Shown in pieces: positions 17,280 to 26,975 of a stretch of DNA of 64,000 bases. A program made the translations under genes and the position numbers. The stretch spans positions 1 through 64,000 of the forward strand of contig NZ_JALBWV010000042.1 in assembly GCF_022678645.1 (NCBI RefSeq). The letters are read 5' to 3'. Below the pieces are notes generated by a model, which worked only from the letters and a program-made list of their open reading frames with translations, was not told where the DNA came from and ran no database searches. Origin of the DNA: Saccharopolyspora soli. Its GTDB lineage: Bacteria > Actinomycetota > Actinomycetes > Mycobacteriales > Pseudonocardiaceae. Positions within the stretch are counted from its first letter, which is position 1; every line of letters begins with the position of its first letter.

Positions 17280-19031
17280 TCACAGGCCGAGGTCGGCCTC
17301 GAAAGCGCCTTCCTCCAGCCGCTGCTTGACCGTGGTCAGGAAGCGGGCGGCGTCCGCGCCGTCGACCAGCCGGTGGTCGTAGGACAGCGCCAGGTAAACC
17401 ATCGAGCGGATCGCGATCGTGTCACCGCCGTTCTCGTCCGCGACCACCACCGGGCGCTTCACCACCGCGCCGGTACCGAGCATGCCCACCTGCGGCGGGT
17501 TCAAGATCGGCGTGTCGAACAGCGCGCCACGGCTACCGGTGTTGGTGATGGTGAAGGTGCCGCCGGAGAGCTCGTCGGGCTTGATCTTGTTGTTCCGGGT
17601 CCGCGCGGCCAGGTCGGCGATCTTGCGGGCCAACCCACCCAGGTTGAGGTCCCCGGCGTCGTGGATCACTGGCGAAACCAGGCCGCGCTCGGTGTCCACC
17701 GCGATCGACAGGTGCTCGGCACCGTGGTAGGTGACCTGCTTGTTCTCCTCGTCGATCGAGGCGTTCAGCTTCGGGTGCAGCTTCAGCGCCTCGGCCGTGG
17801 CCTTGGCGAAGAACGGCAGGAACGAGAGCTTGACGCCCTCGGACGCCTCGAAGCCCGCCTTGGCGCGCTCGCGCAGCCGGGCGATCCTGGTCACATCGAC
17901 CTCGATCACCGTGGTCAGCTGCGCCGCGGTCTGCAGCGACTCGACCATCCGGCGGGCCAGCAACTGGCGCAACCGGGACATCTTCTGAGTTGTGCCGCGC
18001 AGCGCCTTGGCCTCTTCCGAAAGCTCCACCACCGGCGCCGGAGCGCTCGGCGCGGCGGCTGCGGCCGGGGCGGCTGCCGCGGCAGCGGGTGCCGGGGCGG
18101 TCTGCTTGGCGTCGATCGCGGCCTGCACGTCCTGCTTGCGGATCCGGCCCCCGACACCGCTGCCCTTGATCGAAGACAGATCGATGCCGTGCTCGTTGGC
18201 CAGCTTGCGCACCAGCGGCGTCACGTACGGCGTGCCAGCGGCCGGTGGCTGCGCGGCGGGAGCCGGAGCAGTCGGTGCGGGCGGCGCCGGAGGCGCGGGC
18301 GGAGCAGCGGCAGGCGGCGCGGGCGGAGCCGGGGCGGCTGCCGGAGCCGGAGGCGTAGGCGGAGCCGGGGCAGCCGGAGGCTCGGGTGCGGGCGGCGCAG
18401 CCGGAGCGGCGGCAGCCGCGCCCGCAGCGCCGATCACGGCGAGCTTGGCGCCGACCTCGACGGTTTCGTCCTCGCCAGCGGTGATCTCCAGCAGGGTGCC
18501 AGCAACCGGCGAGGGGATCTCGGTGTCCACCTTGTCGGTCGAGACCTCCAACAGCGGCTCGTCGACCTCGACGGTTTCACCGACCTGCTTGAGCCAGCGG
18601 GTCACAGTGCCCTCGGTGACGCTCTCGCCGAGGGCGGGCATGTTGACATCCGTGCCAGCTGCGCCACCGGCTGGCGCAGCCGGGGCCGCCGGGGCGGCAG
18701 GAGCCGGGGCTTCCGGCTGCGGGGGCGCGGGCTGCTCGGCGACAGGCTGTTCGGCCGGGGCGGCCGGGGCTGGCGCGGGGGCCGCCGCTTCGCTGCTGTC
18801 GGCGATCACGGCGAGCTCGGCACCGATCTCGACGGTGTCGTCCTCCTTGGCGACGATGCGCTGGAGCACACCGGCGGCCGGTGACGGGATCTCGGTGTCG
18901 ACCTTGTCGGTGGAGACCTCAAGCAGGGGTTCGTCGACCTCGACGGTCTCGCCCTCCTGCTTGAGCCACCGGGTGATCGTTCCCTCGGTCACGCTCTCGC
19001 CGAGTGCCGGCATCTGAACGGAGAAGGCCAT
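17280..19031 (-). CDS. sucB: 2-oxoglutarate dehydrogenase E2, dihydrolipoamide succinyltransferase
   Basis: The 583-residue protein has two lipoyl domains, each with EVSTDKVDTEIPSP; the lipoylated lysines are K43 and K167. Long Ala/Pro linkers join them to a peripheral-subunit-binding domain (TPLVRKLANEHGIDLSSIKGSG). The catalytic domain follows, with SYDHRLVDGADAARF holding His553 and Asp557. It is the core of the 2-oxoglutarate, and in mycobacteria also pyruvate, dehydrogenase complex (DlaT). E3 (lpdA) lies immediately upstream, and the lipoylation genes lipB and lipA downstream. Confidence 0.95.
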   Translation of the reverse strand: MAFSVQMPALGESVTEGTITRWLKQEGETVEVDEPLLEVSTDKVDTEIPSPAAGVLQRIVAKEDDTVEIGAELAVIADSSEAAAPAPAPAAPAEQPVAEQPAPPQPEAPAPAAPAAPAAPAGGAAGTDVNMPALGESVTEGTVTRWLKQVGETVEVDEPLLEVSTDKVDTEIPSPVAGTLLEITAGEDETVEVGAKLAVIGAAGAAAAAPAAPPAPEPPAAPAPPTPPAPAAAPAPPAPPAAAPPAPPAPPAPTAPAPAAQPPAAGTPYVTPLVRKLANEHGIDLSSIKGSGVGGRIRKQDVQAAIDAKQTAPAPAAAAAAPAAAAAPSAPAPVVELSEEAKALRGTTQKMSRLRQLLARRMVESLQTAAQLTTVIEVDVTRIARLRERAKAGFEASEGVKLSFLPFFAKATAEALKLHPKLNASIDEENKQVTYHGAEHLSIAVDTERGLVSPVIHDAGDLNLGGLARKIADLAARTRNNKIKPDELSGGTFTITNTGSRGALFDTPILNPPQVGMLGTGAVVKRPVVVADENGGDTIAIRSMVYLALSYDHRLVDGADAARFLTTVKQRLEEGAFEADLGL

Positions 19032-19085
19032 CTGTTGCTGACTCCTCGTGGTGTGGCGGGGTGCTGGCTGACTGTGTTGCCGACG

Positions 19086-20456
19086 TCAGCCGTGCACGTG
19101 CAGCGGCTTGCCGGCCAAGGCGAGGTGGGCCTCGCCCAGCGCTTCGGTCTGGGTGGGGTGGGCGTGCACCAGCGGAGCCACGTCCTCCGGCAGCGCTTCC
19201 CAGTTGTAGATCAGCTGCGCCTCGCCGATGAGCTCACCGACGCGATCGCCGACCAGGTGCAGGCCGACCACCGGACCGTCGGTGGCGCGGACCAGCTTGA
19301 CCGCGCCTTGGGTCTTGAGGATCTGGCTCTTGCCGTTGCCAGCGAGGTCGTAGGTGAACGTCTCCACCGAGCCGTATTGTTCCTTGGCCGCCGCCTCCGT
19401 CAGGCCAACCGAGGCGACCTCGGGGTGGCAGTAGGTCACCCGCGGGATGCCCGCCTCGTCGATCGGCTGCGGGTTCAGCCCGGCGACGTCCTCGGCGATG
19501 AAGATGCCCTGCTGGAAACCGCGGTGCGCCAGTTGCAGGCCGGGCACGATGTCGCCGAGGGCGTAGACGCCCGGCAGGTTGGTGCGCAGCCGCTCGTCGG
19601 TGCGCACGAAGCCGCGGTCCAACTGCACGCCAGCGGCCTCGAAACCGTGCCCCGCGGTGTTCGGGCCGCGCCCGACCGCGACGAGCAGCACATCGGCGTC
19701 GTAGCTCTCGCCGTTCTCCAAGCTCACCGACACACCGGTTTCGGTCTGTTGCGCGCCGGTGAACTTCACGCCGGTCTTGAACTTGATGCCGCGCTTGCGG
19801 AAGGCGCGCTCCAGGCGTTTGGAGGCGAACTCGTCCTCGTTGGGCACCAGGTGCGGGAGGGCTTCGACGATGGTCACGTCAGCGCCGAAGGACCGCCACA
19901 CGCTGGCGAACTCGACGCCGATCACGCCGCCGCCGAGCACCACGACCTTCTCCGGTACGAAGTCGAGGTTCAACGCCTGCTCGCTGGCGATGATCTTGCC
20001 GCCCAGTTCCAGACCGGGCAGCGTCTTGGAGTAGGAGCCGGTGGCCAGCACCACGTTCTTGCCGGTGTAACGGGTGCCGCCCACCTCGACGGTCTTGCCG
20101 TCCACCAGCGTCCCGGCGCCTTCGACCAGGGTGATCTTGTGGGCCTTGGCCAGACCCTGCAGCCCCTTGTGGAGACCGGCGACGATGTCGTCCTTGTACT
20201 TGTTGACCCCGTCGATGTCGATGCCTTCCAGTGCCGCGCGCACGCCGAACTGGTCGGCATCGCGGGCGGAGTCCGCGACCTCCGCGGCGTGCAACAGCGC
20301 CTTGGTCGGAATGCAGCCTCGGTGCAGGCAGGTCCCACCGAGCTTGTCCTTTTCGATAAGGACGACGGACAGGCCGAGCTCGGCCGCGCGGAAGGCGCAG
20401 GCGTAGCCGCCCGAACCGCCGCCGAGAATGACCAGATCGGCGGACGTGTCGGTCAC
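19086..20456 (-). CDS. lpdA: Dihydrolipoyl dehydrogenase (E3)
   Basis: A GTG at 20456 preceded by GAGGAG is the likely start, giving 456 residues. The FAD motif is LVILGGGSGGYACAFRAAELG; the redox pair is C43-LHRG-C48 in GGTCLHRGCIPTK; the NAD motif is VVVLGGGVIGVEFASVW; the C-terminal interface holds VHAHPTQTEAL with the catalytic His-Glu pair. The enzyme re-oxidises dihydrolipoyl groups on SucB and passes electrons to NAD+. It is 54 bases upstream of sucB, so the pair is an operon. Confidence 0.95.
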   Translation of the reverse strand: MTDTSADLVILGGGSGGYACAFRAAELGLSVVLIEKDKLGGTCLHRGCIPTKALLHAAEVADSARDADQFGVRAALEGIDIDGVNKYKDDIVAGLHKGLQGLAKAHKITLVEGAGTLVDGKTVEVGGTRYTGKNVVLATGSYSKTLPGLELGGKIIASEQALNLDFVPEKVVVLGGGVIGVEFASVWRSFGADVTIVEALPHLVPNEDEFASKRLERAFRKRGIKFKTGVKFTGAQQTETGVSVSLENGESYDADVLLVAVGRGPNTAGHGFEAAGVQLDRGFVRTDERLRTNLPGVYALGDIVPGLQLAHRGFQQGIFIAEDVAGLNPQPIDEAGIPRVTYCHPEVASVGLTEAAAKEQYGSVETFTYDLAGNGKSQILKTQGAVKLVRATDGPVVGLHLVGDRVGELIGEAQLIYNWEALPEDVAPLVHAHPTQTEALGEAHLALAGKPLHVHG

Positions 20457-20701
20457 TTCGCACTCCTCGACAGGCAACGTTGACTCGCTGACGGTGTCAT
20501 CGGACTTAGAGGTCACGGGGCACCTGAGAGCCATCTTGTCACCACACGACGCGCCGATGCGACGTGGGCTGGGTGATCTGTGCTGCACCTGTCGTGCGTC
20601 ACAGCGGCCGGAGATCGTTTTTCACGCCCACCCCATATCGGCGGTGGCATCATCGAACGCACGGCTGCTGTTTCCATCCCCCACGACGGGAGGCGAGTGC
20701 G

Positions 20702-21046
20702 GTGGGCCTGTTCGATAGGTTCCGGGGACGGCGTTCCGGTGTGTTGCGCGGTGCGAGTTCAGCTGATGCCGAGCACCTGATCAACTGGTCCGCGCGGCGC
20801 CAGGGCGTGGAGGGCTACCTGGAGCCGCGCACCACGGTGACCGAGACGACGCTGATGCTCATCGCGCACGACGGCGAGTGGACCCGGCGACGGGTGGACG
20901 GGCCCGCGGCGGCGCACCGGCTGACCCGCAAGATCGGCATTCCGCTGTACGAGGTGTCCAAGGTCGGCTATCCGCAGCGGATGCGGGACTACCAGGCCCG
21001 GCAGCGCATCCTCCGCGACCGGTCCCGCCGAGCGGCCGACAACTAG
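20702..21046 (+). CDS. Small conserved actinobacterial protein of unknown function
   Basis: The GTG at 20702 follows GGGAGG by eight bases. The 114-residue product reads MGLFDRFRGRR at the N-terminus, then HLINWSARRQGVEGYLEPRTTVTETTLMLIAHDGEWTRRRVDG. A basic C-terminus follows, with YPQRMRDYQARQRILRDRSRR. I recognise the type as a short actinobacterial protein often found beside lpdA, sometimes labelled oxidoreductase without evidence. It is divergent from lpdA. Confidence 0.75.
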   Translation: MGLFDRFRGRRSGVLRGASSADAEHLINWSARRQGVEGYLEPRTTVTETTLMLIAHDGEWTRRRVDGPAAAHRLTRKIGIPLYEVSKVGYPQRMRDYQARQRILRDRSRRAADN

Positions 21047-21076
21047 CTGGCGATTCCGCGCGAAGTTCGGGTGGTC

Positions 21077-21577
21077 TCAGTTGGCGATGCGCGTCGTCGG
21101 TGTGCAGTTCACCGGGAAGGTCACCGACTTGGCGATGTAGCACAGTTCGTGGGCCCGCTCGTGCAGCGCTTCGGCCACGTCGACGCTGGCCCGGTCCGCC
21201 ACCGTGACTTCGGGCGCCAGTTCAACCGCTTCGAACTGCCCGGAGCCGTCCGGGTTCTCCGCGAGGATCCCGCGCGCCTGGTCGTGGTAGCCGGTGACCA
21301 CCACGCCGCAGTCCGCGGCCAGGTGCAGGAACCAGAGCATGTGGCACTGCGACAGCGATGCGACCAGCAGCTCTTCCGGGTTGTAGCGGTCGGCGTCGCC
21401 CAGGAAGACCGGGTCCGCGGAAGCGTCGATGGCGTCCTTGCCAGCCGCGCGCACCTCGTGGGTGCGTTCGTAGCTGCGGTACGAGGTGGTGCCCTGCCCG
21501 GTGTTGCCGGTCCACACCACGTCGACCCGATAGCCGTGCCGGACCGCGGTGGACGCGTCCGGTGTCGTTTCGGTCAT
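21077..21577 (-). CDS. OsmC/Ohr family peroxiredoxin-like protein
   Basis: The 166-residue protein has both OsmC cysteines: one in LVASLSQCHMLWFLHLA and one in HELCYIAKSV. The fold reduces organic peroxides with thiols, often lipoyl-linked in actinobacteria. The start ATG 21577 was chosen because residues upstream of it are not conserved-looking. It lies between the small unknown gene and pepA, converging with the former. Confidence 0.88.
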   Translation of the reverse strand: MTETTPDASTAVRHGYRVDVVWTGNTGQGTTSYRSYERTHEVRAAGKDAIDASADPVFLGDADRYNPEELLVASLSQCHMLWFLHLAADCGVVVTGYHDQARGILAENPDGSGQFEAVELAPEVTVADRASVDVAEALHERAHELCYIAKSVTFPVNCTPTTRIAN

Positions 21578-21672
21578 CGACCCATCGTGGCACTCCGCCG
21601 CGGGGCCGTGGCGATCCATTTGAGTTTCAGATCACAACTACGTCACCGCGGCGGAGTACGAATGCGCAGCGA

Positions 21673-23166
21673 TCAGCCCTGGTCGGCGATGTCGGCCAGC
21701 ACCGCCGCCATGGTGCGCACCGGGACGCCGGTGCCGCCCTTGGGCGTGTAGCCCCACGGCGAGTTCGAGTTGTACGCCGGACCGGCGATGTCCAGGTGCG
21801 CCCACTGCACGCTGTCGGCCACGAATTCCTGGATGAAGATGCCCGCCGCCAGCATCCCGCCCCAGCGGTGGCCGGTGATGTTGGCCAGGTCGGCGAGCTT
21901 GGAGTCCAGGTCGCCGCGCAGTTCCTCGGGCAGCGGCATCGGCCAGCCGCCCTCGCCGACGGCCTGCGACAGCCGCGCCACGCGGTCGCGGAACTCGTCG
22001 CTGCCCATCACGCCGGGGGTGCGCTTGCCCAGCGCCACCACCTGCGCCCCGGTGAGCGTGGAGGTCTCGATCAGGTAGTCCGGCTCGTCCTCGCAGGCGC
22101 GCGTGATGGCGTCGACCAGGATCAGCCGCCCCTCGGCGTCGGTGTTGAGCACCTCGACGGTCTTGCCGCCGTACATGGTCAGCACGTCGCCGGGGCGGTA
22201 GGCGGTGCCCGACGGCATGTTCTCGGCCATCGGAACGGTCGCGGTGATCTCCAGCGGGTAGTTGAGCCGGGCGGCCAGCACCATGGTGGCGATCACCCCG
22301 GCGGCCCCGGACATGTCCGAGGTCATCTCCTCCATGTTCGCGCCGGGCTTGAGCGAGATGCCGCCGGTGTCGAAGGTGATGCCCTTGCCGATCAGCGCGA
22401 CCTTCTTGGCCGCCTTCGGGCCCTTGTGCCGCAACCGGACCAGCCGCGGCGGCCGCGACGAGCCGGCGCCGACGCCGAGGATGCCGCCGAAGCCCTGCTT
22501 GCGCAGCGCGTTCTCGTCGAGCACTTCGACCTCCAGGCCCGCGGCGCGCGCGAGTTCGGCGGCGCGCTCGGCGAAGGAGGCCGGGTACAGGTCGTTCGGT
22601 GGGGTGTTGATCAGGTCGCGGGCGGTGTTGACCGCCTCGCCGATCGCCGCGGCGCCCTTCAACGCGTGCGAGTTCGCGTCGGCCTTGCCGTCCGCGACCA
22701 GGAAGTCCACTTCGGACACCGGTGCGTTGTCGGACTGCGACTTGTACGCGGTGAACGCGTAAGCCCCCATCACGGTGCCCTGCACGGCCGCCGACAGTTC
22801 CACGGTCGACAGCGTGGTCGCGGCGTGCGTGACGCCGTTCAACGCGCGGGCAGCCGCCCCGGACGCCCGGCGCACCGCCTCGCCGGACACACCGCCATCT
22901 GACGCGGGCTTGCCCAGCCCGACGGCCACCAGGACGTCGGCGCGCAGCTTGCCGTTGGCGGGCAGCTTGACGACCTCATCCGCTTTGCCGGTCGCACCCA
23001 GCGAGGTGAGCACCTTCGCCAAGTCACCGTCGAACGCGGCCGCGACCTGATCAGCGCCGGGCGCGAGTTGCAGGCCGTCGCTGCCTTGAACGGTTCCGAC
23101 CACCAGCGCGTCCACGGTCAGCTTGGCCACCGTGGTGTTGGTCAGGGCGAGTTTCGGGGTCGTCAC
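21673..23166 (-). CDS. pepA: Leucyl aminopeptidase (M17)
   Basis: The GTG at 23166, nine bases after GGAGG, gives 497 residues. The M17 catalytic domain is complete: VALIGKGITFDTGGISLKPG with the metal-binding Lys and Asp, MSGAAGVIATM, and the signature NTDAEGRLIL. The enzyme is a hexameric cytosolic di-metal aminopeptidase that removes N-terminal residues. It corresponds to pepB (Rv2213) in the conserved mycobacterial order. Confidence 0.94.
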   Translation of the reverse strand: MTTPKLALTNTTVAKLTVDALVVGTVQGSDGLQLAPGADQVAAAFDGDLAKVLTSLGATGKADEVVKLPANGKLRADVLVAVGLGKPASDGGVSGEAVRRASGAAARALNGVTHAATTLSTVELSAAVQGTVMGAYAFTAYKSQSDNAPVSEVDFLVADGKADANSHALKGAAAIGEAVNTARDLINTPPNDLYPASFAERAAELARAAGLEVEVLDENALRKQGFGGILGVGAGSSRPPRLVRLRHKGPKAAKKVALIGKGITFDTGGISLKPGANMEEMTSDMSGAAGVIATMVLAARLNYPLEITATVPMAENMPSGTAYRPGDVLTMYGGKTVEVLNTDAEGRLILVDAITRACEDEPDYLIETSTLTGAQVVALGKRTPGVMGSDEFRDRVARLSQAVGEGGWPMPLPEELRGDLDSKLADLANITGHRWGGMLAAGIFIQEFVADSVQWAHLDIAGPAYNSNSPWGYTPKGGTGVPVRTMAAVLADIADQG

Positions 23167-23380
23167 GTGGTCATCCTCCGGGTCACGGCATGAAGGCTGC
23201 GGTGTCAGCAAAGCTCTTCGCACTCTAGAACGCCCGGCGTCGGCAAACCGACCAGGACGTCGGTAAGGCGTGGCGGTGCGCACACCACGCGTCGTTAACC
23301 TGACTGGGGTGGACGCCGGTCGCCAGGTGTCAGCCGACAGGCGGCTGCACGTGTCGACATTCGTCTGTAAGGGTGGTCGC

Positions 23381-24628
23381 GTGGCCCAACAGGTGGAATC
23401 GAGCGGCCAGCTCGCATCCGGAACCGGCGCGATTCCGCTCGCGCTCGGCGGGATGCTCGGCGTGGGCGTGTTCGTCGGCCCGGCCCCCGCAGCAGCGGCG
23501 GCAGGTCCGTGGCTGCCGTTCGGACTGCTGTTGGCGCTGCTGGCCGCCGCGTGCGCCGCGTCGGCGAGCGCGCACCAGTCCGTGGCCTACCGCGGTCCAG
23601 GCCCGACCTACGCGTGCGTCCGGGCCCGGATGGGCCTGTTGCCCTCGCGCGTCGGCGCCAGTGCGTATCTGGCCGGACAGATCGCGGCGATGGCCGCGAT
23701 CGCCCGAGTACTGGGCGAGTTCTTGCTGCCTGCGGCCGCGCCGCAGGTCGCGGCGGCGGCGATCCTGCTGGTCGTGCTCTCGGCGACGATCGGGCTGCGG
23801 ATCAGGGGAGGCGCCGCGTGGATCTGGCTCGCGTTGACCGTCGCGGTGCTGGCACTCGTGGTGGTCACGTGCTTCGCGATCGACCCGGTACCGCCAATGC
23901 CAGCCGGACGGCCGCTGGCCGACAGCGCGGTGGGCATCACCGGCGCGGCAGGTGTGCTGTTCTTCGCCTACCTCGGCTTCGAGCGGTTGACCGCGCCCGG
24001 CGCCGAGCAGGACCGGTTCACCTGGTCGGCGATGCGGCGCGGCACGGTGACCTCGCTCATCGCGGTCACCGCGGTGCTCGCGGCGGTGACGGCGGCGTTG
24101 GTACACCAACTCGGTTGGTCGCGGCTGGCGTTGTCGCCGACCCCCATCCGGGACGTCCTGACCGCCGCCGCGGCGTCCGATCTCGCGCCGTTGGTCGGTG
24201 TTGGCGCGGCAGTGGCGCTGTTGCCGGTGCTGCTCGGCGCCTTGGAGTCGTTCCGGTCGACGGCGTTGGCGCTGGTGCGCGATCGTGACCTGCCGCGCGC
24301 TCTCGGGCGCACCAGCGGCGCCGGGACGCCTTACCTGTTGGATGTGACCGCCGGTGTCGCCGCGGTGGCGGTCGCACTGCTGGTCGAGCCCGTTGCGGCG
24401 ATGGCTTTCGCGGCATGTTGCCTGCTCGTGCACTCCGCCTTCGCGAACGCCGCGGCGCGTCTGCTGTTGGCCGACGACCGCACCTGGCCGATGCGCGCGG
24501 CATGCCTGGGCATGGGGGTGTCGGTTGTTCTGGCGATGAGCATGCCGATTTCTGCGATGCTTGCGACGCTTGCAGTCGTTGTTATCGGTCCTTTGGTGAC
24601 GGGAGGGCTGTCCCGTCACTGGAGTTAA
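23381..24628 (+). CDS. APC superfamily amino acid permease
   Basis: From GTG 23381, with GGGTGG just upstream, the protein is 415 residues. It has about twelve hydrophobic segments, starting with IPLALGGMLGVGVFVGPAPAAAAAGPW, the helix-1 G-rich unwound motif of APC transporters. GVLFFAYLGFERLTAPGAE corresponds to helix 6. The substrate cannot be predicted, although amino acids or polyamines are usual. It is divergent from pepA, which could hint at peptide-derived amino acid handling. Confidence 0.85.
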   Translation: MAQQVESSGQLASGTGAIPLALGGMLGVGVFVGPAPAAAAAGPWLPFGLLLALLAAACAASASAHQSVAYRGPGPTYACVRARMGLLPSRVGASAYLAGQIAAMAAIARVLGEFLLPAAAPQVAAAAILLVVLSATIGLRIRGGAAWIWLALTVAVLALVVVTCFAIDPVPPMPAGRPLADSAVGITGAAGVLFFAYLGFERLTAPGAEQDRFTWSAMRRGTVTSLIAVTAVLAAVTAALVHQLGWSRLALSPTPIRDVLTAAAASDLAPLVGVGAAVALLPVLLGALESFRSTALALVRDRDLPRALGRTSGAGTPYLLDVTAGVAAVAVALLVEPVAAMAFAACCLLVHSAFANAAARLLLADDRTWPMRAACLGMGVSVVLAMSMPISAMLATLAVVVIGPLVTGGLSRHWS

Positions 24629-24637
24629 GGCGGGGTC

Positions 24638-25315
24638 ATGCTCAAACCGAGTGTCGGCAACATATCCCTGAAATCCACTGGCGAATCGCTGAACTGGGTG
24701 CCCGGCGAGGAAGTGCTCTACAGCTTCTGGCGGTTGGACGGCTCGCTCGGCACCGTCCATCCGGCACGGGTCGTCGAGGACGACGGTGACCAACTGCTGT
24801 GCTGGGTCCTGGACGGCACACCGATCCGGATCACCACGTCACCGGATGGCCGATCGCCGCGCCAGATGCCGCTTTCCGAACGCTTCAACGGACCGCGGGT
24901 GCCCGCCAGGTCGACCTGGCGCGGCACCTCGACGCTGCGCCTGGTGTTCGAGCACCGTTGGGCGTCGGTGTGGTGGTTCTTCGAACCCGACGGCACCTTC
25001 CGGAATTGGTACGTGAACCTGGAAGTGCCGTTGGGGCGCGACGCGACCGGCGTCCGCCGCGTGGACGGGGTGCTCGACGTCGAGGTGTTCCCGGACGGGT
25101 GCTGGTCCTGGAAGGACGAGCACGAAGTGGCCGATGCGCTGGCCGCTGGCCGGTTCGGCGATCGTCACCTGAGCCGGTTGCAGGCCGAGGGTGAACGCAT
25201 GATCGAGCTGGCCGAGGCGGGGCTGTTCCCGTTCGACGGCACCTACTGCGACGCCCGACCGGATCCCAAGTGGGCGCTGCCGTCCCTCCCGGAGGGACTG
25301 CTGACCGCGCCGTAG
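24638..25315 (+). CDS. DUF402 (FomD-like) protein
   Basis: The 225-residue protein carries the DUF402 core: YVNLEVPLGRDATGVRRVDGVLDVEVFPDGCWSWKDEHEV, with the acidic residues that bind metal in FomD-type nucleotide hydrolases. Members hydrolyse nucleoside diphosphates or nucleotidyl-phosphonates. It starts ten bases after the APC permease gene, preceded by GGCGGGG, so the two are co-transcribed. Its real substrate here is unknown. Confidence 0.82.
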   Translation: MLKPSVGNISLKSTGESLNWVPGEEVLYSFWRLDGSLGTVHPARVVEDDGDQLLCWVLDGTPIRITTSPDGRSPRQMPLSERFNGPRVPARSTWRGTSTLRLVFEHRWASVWWFFEPDGTFRNWYVNLEVPLGRDATGVRRVDGVLDVEVFPDGCWSWKDEHEVADALAAGRFGDRHLSRLQAEGERMIELAEAGLFPFDGTYCDARPDPKWALPSLPEGLLTAP

Positions 25316-25330
25316 CGGTGCAACCGCTTT
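25314..25330. terminator. Short hairpin between converging genes
   Basis: AGCGGT and ACCGCT pair around a three-base loop and are followed by TT. The stem overlaps the DUF402 stop codon. It is weak but sits between convergent genes. Confidence 0.4.
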
Positions 25331-25341
25331 GAAGGCGGCCC

Positions 25342-25638
25342 TCAGATGGAGATGAACAGCAGCACTGCGATGACGGCGACGAGGGCGCCGATGCCACCAA
25401 CCGAGCCCCCGCGCAGATCCGCGGGGAAGAACGCCTTGTGCTTGTTGCGCCACCAGAACGCCCATCCCACCGCACCGGCCGCGCCGAGGATCGCGCCGAA
25501 GACACCGATCCACAGGTAGCCGAGCATGATCAGCAGGCCGCCGCCCAACGGCAGCAACGCCGCCAGGGTGGCGGCCAGTGCGTCCTGCGACGTCGTGGTG
25601 GGCCCGACCGGGACTGGCGTGTTCTGGGCATGCGTCAT
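25342..25638 (-). CDS. Small membrane protein of unknown function
   Basis: The 98-residue product has a polar N-terminus and about three hydrophobic stretches: ALAATLAALLPLGGGLLIMLGYL, WIGVFGAILGAAGAVGWAFWW and GALVAVIAVLLFISI at the extreme C-terminus. A perfect-looking TATGAT -10 motif ends six bases before ATG 25638 and no Shine-Dalgarno is present, so the mRNA is probably leaderless. It is divergent from ilvE. I do not recognise a family. Confidence 0.7.
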   Translation of the reverse strand: MTHAQNTPVPVGPTTTSQDALAATLAALLPLGGGLLIMLGYLWIGVFGAILGAAGAVGWAFWWRNKHKAFFPADLRGGSVGGIGALVAVIAVLLFISI

Positions 25639-25792
25639 GGTCACATCATAGGGCCGAATCGCCCGGTTCCAGCGCCTGCATCACGATCGGTTGCGGTCCT
25701 TCAGCGGGCAGTAAGCGGATGCCGGATACTTGGACGCCCAACTTATGGTGATCCGGTTTCCACTGCTCCAAAGCGCGCGATACGGTACGGCC

Positions 25793-26896
25793 ATGACTGG
25801 AGCGCTGTCTTTCACCCGGATCCCGAACCCGCAACCGGCCAGCGATGAGCGCCGCGCGGAAGTATTGGCGGATCCGGGATTCGGACGGTACTTCACCGAC
25901 CACATGGTGACCATCAAGTGGACCGAGGAACGCGGTTGGCACGATGCCGCCGTCGAGCCCTACCACTCGTTGGAGCTCGACCCGGCGACCTCGGTCCTGC
26001 ACTACGCGCAGGCGATCTTCGAAGGTCTCAAGGCGTACCACCAGCCCGACGGTTCGATCGCGGCGTTCCGGCCGGACGAGAACGCGCGGCGGTTCCAGCG
26101 TTCGGCGCAGCGGATCGCGATGGCCCAGCTTCCCGAGGAACTGTTCCTCGCGTCCTTGCGGGAGCTGATCGCCGTCGATGGGGCATGGGTGCCGACCGCT
26201 GAGGAAAGCGCGCTGTACCTGCGACCGTTCATGATCGCCACCCAGATCGGCCTCGGGGTCAACCACCCGTCCAACGCCTACCTGTACGCGCTGATCGCCT
26301 CGCCGTGCGGTTCGTACTTCGCCAGCGGCGTCAAGCCGGTCACGGTGTGGTTGAGCCACGAATACGTCCGCGCCGCACCGGGCGGCACCGGCGCGGCGAA
26401 GTTCGCGGGCAACTACGCCGCGTCGTTCGCCGCGCAGGCCGAGGCCGTGGAGCAGGGCTGTGACCAGGTCGTTTGGCTGGACGCCTGCGAGCGGCACGTG
26501 GTCGAGGAAATGGGCGGCATGAACCTGTTCTTCGTGTTCGGCTCCGGTTCGGACGCCCGCCTGGTGACCCCCGCGCTCAGCGGCAGCCTGCTGCCCGGCG
26601 TGACCCGCTCGTCGCTGCTGGAGCTGGGCAGGGAGCTCGGCATGCAGGTGGAGGAGCGGCGGATCACCGTCGAGGAGTGGGAGAAGAAGGCCACCACCGG
26701 TGAGCTCACCGAGGTCTTCGCCTGCGGTACCGCTGCGGTGATCACCCCGGTCGGTCACGTGAAGCACCGCGACGGCGAGTTCGCCATCGCCGACGGGCAG
26801 CCGGGCGAGGTGACGATGAAGCTGCGCGAGCGCCTCACCGGCATCCAGCACGGCACGGGCACCGACACCCACCACTGGATGACCACGCTGAGCTGA
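25793..26896 (+). CDS. ilvE: Branched-chain amino acid aminotransferase
   Basis: This is a 367-residue fold-type IV PLP enzyme that carries out the last step of Leu, Ile and Val synthesis. The PLP lysine is K203 in GTGAAKFAGNYAAS. Other family segments are LHYAQAIFEGLKAYHQPDGS, RPFMIATQIGLGV and EEMGGMNLFFVF. The start ATG 25793 aligns with mycobacterial IlvE; a TACGGT -10 motif six bases before it and the lack of a Shine-Dalgarno suggest a leaderless mRNA. Its 3' end is marked by a 20-bp-arm hairpin repeat. Confidence 0.95.
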   Translation: MTGALSFTRIPNPQPASDERRAEVLADPGFGRYFTDHMVTIKWTEERGWHDAAVEPYHSLELDPATSVLHYAQAIFEGLKAYHQPDGSIAAFRPDENARRFQRSAQRIAMAQLPEELFLASLRELIAVDGAWVPTAEESALYLRPFMIATQIGLGVNHPSNAYLYALIASPCGSYFASGVKPVTVWLSHEYVRAAPGGTGAAKFAGNYAASFAAQAEAVEQGCDQVVWLDACERHVVEEMGGMNLFFVFGSGSDARLVTPALSGSLLPGVTRSSLLELGRELGMQVEERRITVEEWEKKATTGELTEVFACGTAAVITPVGHVKHRDGEFAIADGQPGEVTMKLRERLTGIQHGTGTDTHHWMTTLS

Positions 26897-26908
26897 TGGT
26901 TTTCGCGG

Positions 26909-26957
26909 GGTGAGGGGCACCCGTGACCCAGTTACTTGGTCACGGGTGCCCCTCACC
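26909..26957. repeat. Hairpin repeat family 1, copy 2 (likely bidirectional terminator)
   Basis: Twenty bases (26909-26928) are perfectly inverted at 26938-26957 around the loop CAGTTACTT. The outer arms read GGTGAGGGGCACC, one base different from copy 1. The element lies between converging ilvE and cobS. Confidence 0.9.
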
Positions 26958-26975
26958 GTCTCCCTGAACGGGTGG

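Noticed and set aside
17992..19017. Long Ala/Gly-rich open frame opposite sucB
   Set aside because: It is the antisense reading of the Ala/Pro linkers of SucB and has no independent evidence of translation.
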